From: Acinetobacter sp. UBA6641
Lineage (GTDB): Bacteria > Pseudomonadota > Gammaproteobacteria > Pseudomonadales > Moraxellaceae
DNA length: 10,329 nucleotides
Direction: 5' to 3'
NCBI GenBank assembly: GCA_002455755.1
Contig: DKLL01000243.1
Coordinates: 1,958 to 12,286 of the forward strand
Part shown: positions 6,398 to 10,329 of the stretch, piece after piece
Layout: the number at the start of each line of letters is the position of its first letter
How positions within the stretch are numbered: position 1 is the stretch's first letter
Translations under genes and position numbers: made by a program
Notes under the pieces: model-generated
Told to the model about the DNA's origin: nothing
Databases searched by the model: none
Seen by the model: only the letters and a program-made list of their open reading frames with translations

Positions 6398-7858
6398 TTA
6401 CCAAAAAGTGTCGGTTTTCGCATAATCTCTTAAATGGGCTTGTGCCTGTTGAAGAATGTATTCTTTCTCACTGGCAATCCAGCCTAGCGCAAACCACAGT
6501 TTTTGTTTGCGTTTCACCATATCCTGAAACAGTGCTTCGGCCACCATTAAATCGTTATATTGTCCTAAACTTTCCTGAGCCGGTTTTAAATCTTTGAGGT
6601 AACGCTTTATTTCCTTGCTCGGATACAGTGAAGCCACAAACTCTACCGAATAACGTAAACGTTTCACCCGTTTTCGGGTGCGATGCCGGGATGGAATATC
6701 CAGTTCTAGAAATTGATCGGCATCCTGGCAAATTTGTTGATGCATTTTTTGCAGTTTTTTTGCGATATCTTTTTTTAATTGCGGTTTTTTTTGCTTTGTG
6801 CTGGGCTGATGCACAAAGCGCAGCAGATTCAGAATCAATTCAACAAAGTCTGAAGAACGTAAAGATTCATCAATGGCAATGCTGGATTCTTCAGGTGTAT
6901 CCGGAAGCTGAACCAAAGGTGCACCGGCCTGTTCGAGCTGGGGTAAAAGTCCTTCACTCAAGGCATCACGGTCACGGGTTGAACCAAGTTGGCGAAACAG
7001 ATGTGTCAGTTGTTCCTGCCAGTCAGCATCGATATCTTTTGACCAGTCATCAAAAACACGCAAAGCACTTCTTAAACGGCGAATGGCCACACGAGTCTGG
7101 TGAACGTGCTCGCTATCATACTGTGCGGTAGCGATGACCGATGCATTCGGCAACAGATGCTGCAAGGCATTATTGATGATCTGCTTTAATACGTGATCGG
7201 TTGAGTCCTGTTGATCCAGTTTGAGCGGGCTTGCAAATTGAGCAGCAGGATTTGTTAAATTCTGTGCCAGCAAATCTCCGCGTTGCGCTTTACTGCGCAC
7301 ATCCAGCCATAAATGATAGCGCTGTACCCAGGGGTGAATGAACTTGAGCAGGTCTGTTACGGAACCTTGTTTAAGTTCAAATTCAATTTCATAAATCGGC
7401 ACCGTTTGATCGTTATGACGAATCTCGCCGCGATCCAGGCTCACTTCAATTTCTGAACGGTTAAAATGAACCACGTGCACCAGACGTTGAACCACTGTTT
7501 CATATTGCACAATCAGGTTTTTAGCCTGTTTGCCCAAAGCATTTTGCAGCAACTGTTTTGCTTGCGAATCGGACTGGTAAATCTTCAGATCTAAAGCCGG
7601 GTCTTTTAGCTTGCCCAAGTCTTTTTCTAATTCAAAACGTTGTAAAGAATGATCACTGGGCGCTTTTAAGGTTTGTATCCAGTGATCGTCTTCTAGACGT
7701 TGCCGTAATGAAATATTTTTTTCAGCCAAATGCCGTTCGGGCGTGTCATAGTATTTAGCATATAAAGAAATCAGGCGAGCATTCTTGTTCAAGAAGAGCT
7801 GATAGAGCTTTTCTTGATCTGATGCGGGGATCTGAAATTTTAATTCTACTTCTAGCAT
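6398..7858 (-). CDS. CYTH and CHAD domain protein (YgiF-like inorganic triphosphatase candidate)
   Basis: 486 residues; ATG at 7858 preceded by AGGAG (7866-7870) at seven bases. The CYTH domain (1 to about 200) has the defining Glu3-x-Glu5-x-Lys7. It continues with Y-Y-D-T (36-39), L-R52-Q-R54, Lys65, R74-F-E76, E-I-E-V-S-L-D (136-142), E-I-E-F-E-L-K (157-163) and W-L-D-V-R-S-K (184-190). This is the full set of charged residues lining a triphosphate tunnel. The CHAD domain (about 222-486) has H-x-x-R-x-x-x-R-R-L-R at 253-263 and R-H-R-T-R-K-R-V-K-R-L-R-Y at 391-403, the His/Arg/Lys pattern linked to polyphosphate binding. E. coli YgiF, with the same order, hydrolyses inorganic triphosphate, and a similar activity is inferred here. 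It is a cytoplasmic protein and a paralogue of the 8074-9534 gene. Confidence 0.92.
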   Translation of the reverse strand: MLEVELKFQIPASDQEKLYQLFLNKNARLISLYAKYYDTPERHLAEKNISLRQRLEDDHWIQTLKAPSDHSLQRFELEKDLGKLKDPALDLKIYQSDSQAKQLLQNALGKQAKNLIVQYETVVQRLVHVVHFNRSEIEVSLDRGEIRHNDQTVPIYEIEFELKQGSVTDLLKFIHPWVQRYHLWLDVRSKAQRGDLLAQNLTNPAAQFASPLKLDQQDSTDHVLKQIINNALQHLLPNASVIATAQYDSEHVHQTRVAIRRLRSALRVFDDWSKDIDADWQEQLTHLFRQLGSTRDRDALSEGLLPQLEQAGAPLVQLPDTPEESSIAIDESLRSSDFVELILNLLRFVHQPSTKQKKPQLKKDIAKKLQKMHQQICQDADQFLELDIPSRHRTRKRVKRLRYSVEFVASLYPSKEIKRYLKDLKPAQESLGQYNDLMVAEALFQDMVKRKQKLWFALGWIASEKEYILQQAQAHLRDYAKTDTFW

Positions 7859-7901
7859 GTTAAAACTCCTGACGCTTCATCATCCGATAGGGTCATGACT
7901 T

Positions 7902-7949
7902 TTATTGTAAATGGCTATTATTGTAAGCCAGTATCATGGTAAACCAGTA
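7902..7949. repeat. Three-unit degenerate 16-bp tandem repeat upstream of the 6398-7858 gene
   Basis: Consecutive 16-mers on the plus strand are TTATTGTAAATGGCTA (7902-7917), TTATTGTAAGCCAGTA (7918-7933) and TCATGGTAAACCAGTA (7934-7949). All share G-T-A-A at positions 6-9, and adjacent units agree at 11 or more positions. The array lies 44-91 bp before the ATG, where promoter or operator elements are expected. No single -35/-10 pair stands out. Confidence 0.5.
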
Positions 7950-7985
7950 TCGAAACAAGAGTAGGGTTGTGCCAGAAACTAGATC

Positions 7986-8039
7986 AAGCGTATGTCACCC
8001 CACTCATTAAGGGACATTAAAAGATCATGCCATACGCTT
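7986..8039. repeat. 9-bp perfect inverted repeat between the two CYTH-CHAD genes
   Basis: AAGCGTATG (7986-7994) and CATACGCTT (8031-8039) are exact inverses separated by 36 bp. The stem extends a few bases further if one extra A is bulged. It lies 35 bp beyond the minus-strand stop of the 8074-9534 gene and could form the 3' structure of that transcript, but no U-tract follows. It could also be an operator for the next gene. Confidence 0.4.
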
Positions 8040-8073
8040 TGATTTGACTGGTTTAATTTTGTTGCTTTATTTG

Positions 8074-9534
8074 TTATTTAATAAATTTACGGCTTACCAG
8101 AAATTGTTCAGTCGCTTCAAGCAGGTTTTGTGCATAAACTTCCTGTTTTGCGGTCAGCCAGCCCAAAACAAACCAGTCACTGGCTTCCAGTTCGGTCTGC
8201 TGGATATACTCGGCAGATGAGGCCAGAATCTGATATTCACTGGCTGCAAGTTGAGCGTCATTCAAGGCTTTGCTGTATTTCTGCAAATTCTTCACATCAT
8301 AAATCGAGGTTAGAATCGGGAAGCTAAATTTCAGTGCATGAATTTTAGTGGCCAACTGATCCAGACTCTCAAAATTGGCAATATCGGCAGCCAGGAGATG
8401 TTCTTGAAGCTGTTTATATTGATTCTGCAGGGTATTTTGGGCAAACCATTTTAAGTCATATGCTTGGGGCTTTTCTTCATGGTTCAGGCTAAACATCAAT
8501 AATTCCAGATAATGATGTACATTTTGCGTTGAACGAACCAGATTGGCCAACTTTTCTTTGGCATACAATATATCTTTGGCTAAATTTGACGCCGTATTCG
8601 GATTTTGTAAAAAAGCGCCTAGAGTTGACTGCATGTGCTCCAGATGCTGTAAATGATCAAACTGATGCTTAAATGCACCCATTTGCATCGCCCATTTGTC
8701 CGAAACCGCCTCATTCCAGTCTTTAAATAACGACAGGGTCAAATGCAAATGATCCAGCGCAATTTGTGCCTGCTGAATATGAGTTTGCTTGGCAACGCCC
8801 GCAGCAATAGCCGCGATATTTGGCAGTAAATGCTGTAACTGCTGGGCAATCAATAAGCGTAAATTTTTATTGGCAGGATCTTTTTTGCTTAAGTTAAATT
8901 CCTTGGCAGATTTTGCCGGACTAACCGGTTGCTGAATGGCCAAAAGATTGCCGATTTCGGCCTTGCTGCGCACATCCAGCCAAAGATGATATTTCTTTAC
9001 CCATTCAAAGCTAAAGGCCAGCAATGATTGGACAGAACCGGCTTTAAGCTCAAATTCAACTTCATGCACTTCACTCTGAGCTGTTTCAGTCCTCACTGCA
9101 CCGACATCTAGGCTGACTTCTATTTCGGTTTCTTCAAATTGAATAACGCGGAAAGTACGTTGTATATCGGTTTCAAACTGGAGTTTAAGCTGATCCTGTG
9201 CATCACCCAAAGCATTTTTCAAGATGTGTTGTGCTTCGGCATCATGCTCATAAATGGACAAATCCAGTTGGGGTGGCTGTTCAAGTTCCCCGAGGTCATG
9301 ATTATGCTCGAAACGGTGTAAATGGCTTTTGCCAGCCGCTTTCAAGGTTTGAATCCAGCGGCTGCCTTCCAGTCGTTGTCTTAAAGCTACACCATGCTGG
9401 GAAAGTAGGCGTTCTGAAGTGTCATAATATTTGGCTTTTAGTTGAATAATTTCAGATTTTTTAGGATCTAATGCCTTAGCTAGGGCATTACGTCTTGCTT
9501 CAGGAATCTGAAATTTTAATTCAACTTCGACCAT
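8074..9534 (-). CDS. CYTH domain protein with degenerate CHAD domain (paralogue of the 6398-7858 gene)
   Basis: 486 residues, the same length as its downstream neighbour. The ATG at 9534 has AGGA nine bases upstream. The CYTH half is intact: Glu3-x-Glu5-x-Lys7, Y-Y-D-T (37-40), L-R52-Q-R54-L-E, Lys65, R74-F-E76, E-I-E-V-S-L-D, E-V-E-F-E-L-K and W-L-D-V-R-S-K (186-191). It should still bind a triphosphate-type substrate. The CHAD half (about 222-486) keeps length and helical character but not chemistry. Where the neighbour has H-Q-T-R...R-R-L-R, this protein has Q-Q-A-Q...D-H-L-H (254-264). Where the neighbour has H-R-T-R-K-R-V-K-R-L-R, it has D-Q-L-A-T-K-I-H-A-L-K (392-402). Polyphosphate binding by this half is therefore doubtful. 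The two genes may be co-transcribed or separately promoted across the 215-bp spacer. A TATAAA at 9624-9619 with TGAACA at a short 15-bp spacing is the best upstream promoter candidate. Confidence 0.88.
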   Translation of the reverse strand: MVEVELKFQIPEARRNALAKALDPKKSEIIQLKAKYYDTSERLLSQHGVALRQRLEGSRWIQTLKAAGKSHLHRFEHNHDLGELEQPPQLDLSIYEHDAEAQHILKNALGDAQDQLKLQFETDIQRTFRVIQFEETEIEVSLDVGAVRTETAQSEVHEVEFELKAGSVQSLLAFSFEWVKKYHLWLDVRSKAEIGNLLAIQQPVSPAKSAKEFNLSKKDPANKNLRLLIAQQLQHLLPNIAAIAAGVAKQTHIQQAQIALDHLHLTLSLFKDWNEAVSDKWAMQMGAFKHQFDHLQHLEHMQSTLGAFLQNPNTASNLAKDILYAKEKLANLVRSTQNVHHYLELLMFSLNHEEKPQAYDLKWFAQNTLQNQYKQLQEHLLAADIANFESLDQLATKIHALKFSFPILTSIYDVKNLQKYSKALNDAQLAASEYQILASSAEYIQQTELEASDWFVLGWLTAKQEVYAQNLLEATEQFLVSRKFIK

Positions 9535-9665
9535 GATCTTTCATCCTAATTTCTTGATGCGATGTCAGCAGTGCAACACATCATCTATAGCTTACAAATG
9601 CGTTATGAAATCTGTTCTTTTATAGCGCCGGAATTGTATTGTTCATTCTAGGCTCCTGATTGTAA

Positions 9666-9680
9666 CGAAAATGATTTTCG
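9666..9680. promoter_or_regulatory. 7-1-7 palindrome, possible Fur-like operator
   Basis: CGAAAAT-G-ATTTTCG is a perfect inverted repeat with the 7-1-7 geometry of the Fur core and matches TGATAAT-n-ATTATCA at 10 of 14 arm positions. It lies in the 272-bp divergent gap between the CYTH gene (start 9534) and the DUF962 gene (start 9807), next to TTGACG (9690-9695). No good -10 box follows that hexamer. The regulator assignment is a guess. Confidence 0.3.
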
Positions 9681-9806
9681 ATGTAAGACTTGACGAGTGG
9701 ATTCCTGAGCAATTGCTTTGGAAATGATCAAAAAAATGATGCCGACTAGCACTTTAATTTGGATAAAATATGCGCTAACTTAAATAAAAATAGGGAGGTA
9801 ATGACC

Positions 9807-10190
9807 ATGAATACAACGATTCAGCTCAAATTTGAACATCATCCAGAACCGGAATTTCAGCTGCCGATTCAGAACTATCATGAATTTTATCGGTTTTATT
9901 TGACTGAGCACCGTAATATCATGAGTCGTCGCCTTCACGTATTGGGGAGTAGTGTCGGGGCATGTTTATTGAGTCGCGCTATCTTAAAAAGAAAGCCCAA
10001 ATATCTGGTCTATGGTTTACTGGCGGGTTATGCCAGTGCATGGGTAGGACATTTTCTGTTTGAAAAAAACAAACCGGCAAGTTTTAAACAACCGCTGTAT
10101 AGTTTTATTTCAGATTGGCGCATGTTTTCTGATGTGCTGCGTGGCAATTTAAGTTTAAAGGACCGTTCACTGGATAAAATTCAAAGTTAG
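9807..10190 (+). CDS. Mpo1-like (DUF962/YGL010w) family protein
   Basis: 127 residues. The start at 9807 is set by a strong GGAGG (9794-9798) eight bases upstream. The ATG at 9801 is too close to that site, and a TTG at 9759 has none. Family landmarks are F-Y-R-F-Y-L-T-E-His35-R-N, R-R-L-His44-V-L-G, a hydrophobic hairpin about 47-84 (possible membrane association, interrupted by K-R-K-P-K), G-His82-F-L-F-E-K-N-K-P-A-S-F, and P-L-Y-S-F-I-S-D-W-R-M-F. The three His match conserved positions of DUF962. Yeast Mpo1 in this family is an Fe(II)-dependent dioxygenase acting on 2-hydroxy fatty acids in the phytosphingosine pathway. The bacterial substrate is unknown. A TAAAAT box lies at 9764-9769 without a clear -35. 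No terminator is visible after the stop. Confidence 0.85.
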   Translation: MNTTIQLKFEHHPEPEFQLPIQNYHEFYRFYLTEHRNIMSRRLHVLGSSVGACLLSRAILKRKPKYLVYGLLAGYASAWVGHFLFEKNKPASFKQPLYSFISDWRMFSDVLRGNLSLKDRSLDKIQS

Positions 10191-10267
10191 TTAAATTAAG
10201 CCGAGTTTTTAAGTGAATTTAAGCAAATATTCAAAGTTGCAAAAAATTACTTCAAAAAAGATAAAAA

Positions 10268-10296
10268 TTGACTGAGTGGACTTGCAATAGTAGAGT
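10268..10296 (+). promoter_or_regulatory. Sigma-70-type promoter reading out of the window
   Basis: TTGACT (10268-10273) and TAGAGT (10291-10296) are separated by exactly 17 bp. The 40 bp upstream are very A/T-rich with A-tracts, resembling an UP element. No gene follows within the last 33 bases, so it presumably drives a gene or RNA just to the right. Confidence 0.5.
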
Positions 10297-10329
10297 GAAT
10301 ATTCTATTAATAGCACAGACATTTAAGAA

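Noticed and set aside
6566..6590. TGAG-CCGGTTTTAA sequence resembling the start of the 5084 repeat element
   Set aside because: It lies inside the conserved CHAD coding region, lacks the palindrome and the CGCAAG tail, and is most likely coincidence.
6628..7131. 167-codon open frame on the plus strand
   Set aside because: Antisense to the well-supported CYTH-CHAD gene, with a composition typical of a complement-strand shadow.
9759..9806. Longer N-terminus of the Mpo1-like protein starting at TTG 9759
   Set aside because: The strong GGAGG at 9794-9798 fits the ATG at 9807, and the additional residues do not belong to the family.

Overview
The window looks like a chromosomal segment from an Acinetobacter-type gammaproteobacterium. 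It is AT-rich (GC in the low 40s by eye), and the mix of families fits: a PqqL-like M16 peptidase, a DUF3144 protein, paired CYTH-CHAD proteins and an Mpo1/DUF962 protein. Two intergenic repeats also resemble sequences I associate with Acinetobacter. The genus is an inference from content and recall, not from a search.

Layout. Positions 2-352 hold the 3' end of a PhzF-family isomerase gene. A large secreted or periplasmic two-domain M16 zinc peptidase (488-3256) follows on the same strand and ends at a clear rho-independent terminator. The 430-base gap after it holds a REP-like cluster of three short palindromes with covarying arms, then a second strong terminator facing the other way. That terminator serves a minus-strand amidohydrolase gene (3687-4751), which is broken by one in-frame TAA. 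A 480-base gap (4752-5223 upstream of it) holds a terminator-like hairpin and a second structured repeat-like block. A small DUF3144 gene (minus, 5224-5619) and an unrecognised 216-residue protein (plus, 5711-6361) diverge from a 91-bp shared region with a consensus -10 box.

The right third is dominated by two minus-strand CYTH-CHAD proteins of identical length (486 residues), 6398-7858 and 8074-9534. Both keep the CYTH triphosphate-tunnel signature. The upstream paralogue (8074-9534) has lost nearly all the conserved basic residues of its CHAD half. The spacer between them carries a three-unit 16-bp degenerate tandem repeat and a long-range inverted repeat. The last gene (9807-10190) is a small Mpo1-like (DUF962) protein with a strong Shine-Dalgarno sequence. 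A good sigma-70 promoter (10268-10296) points out of the window.

Functionally this is mostly independent housekeeping or accessory genes rather than one pathway. The CYTH-CHAD pair is the only set of clearly related neighbours and suggests phosphate or polyphosphate chemistry. I found no phage, insertion sequence, CRISPR, tRNA or rRNA. No new multi-gene system is evident. The points most worth a second look are the REP-like elements, the diverged CYTH-CHAD duplicate and the nonsense-interrupted hydrolase.
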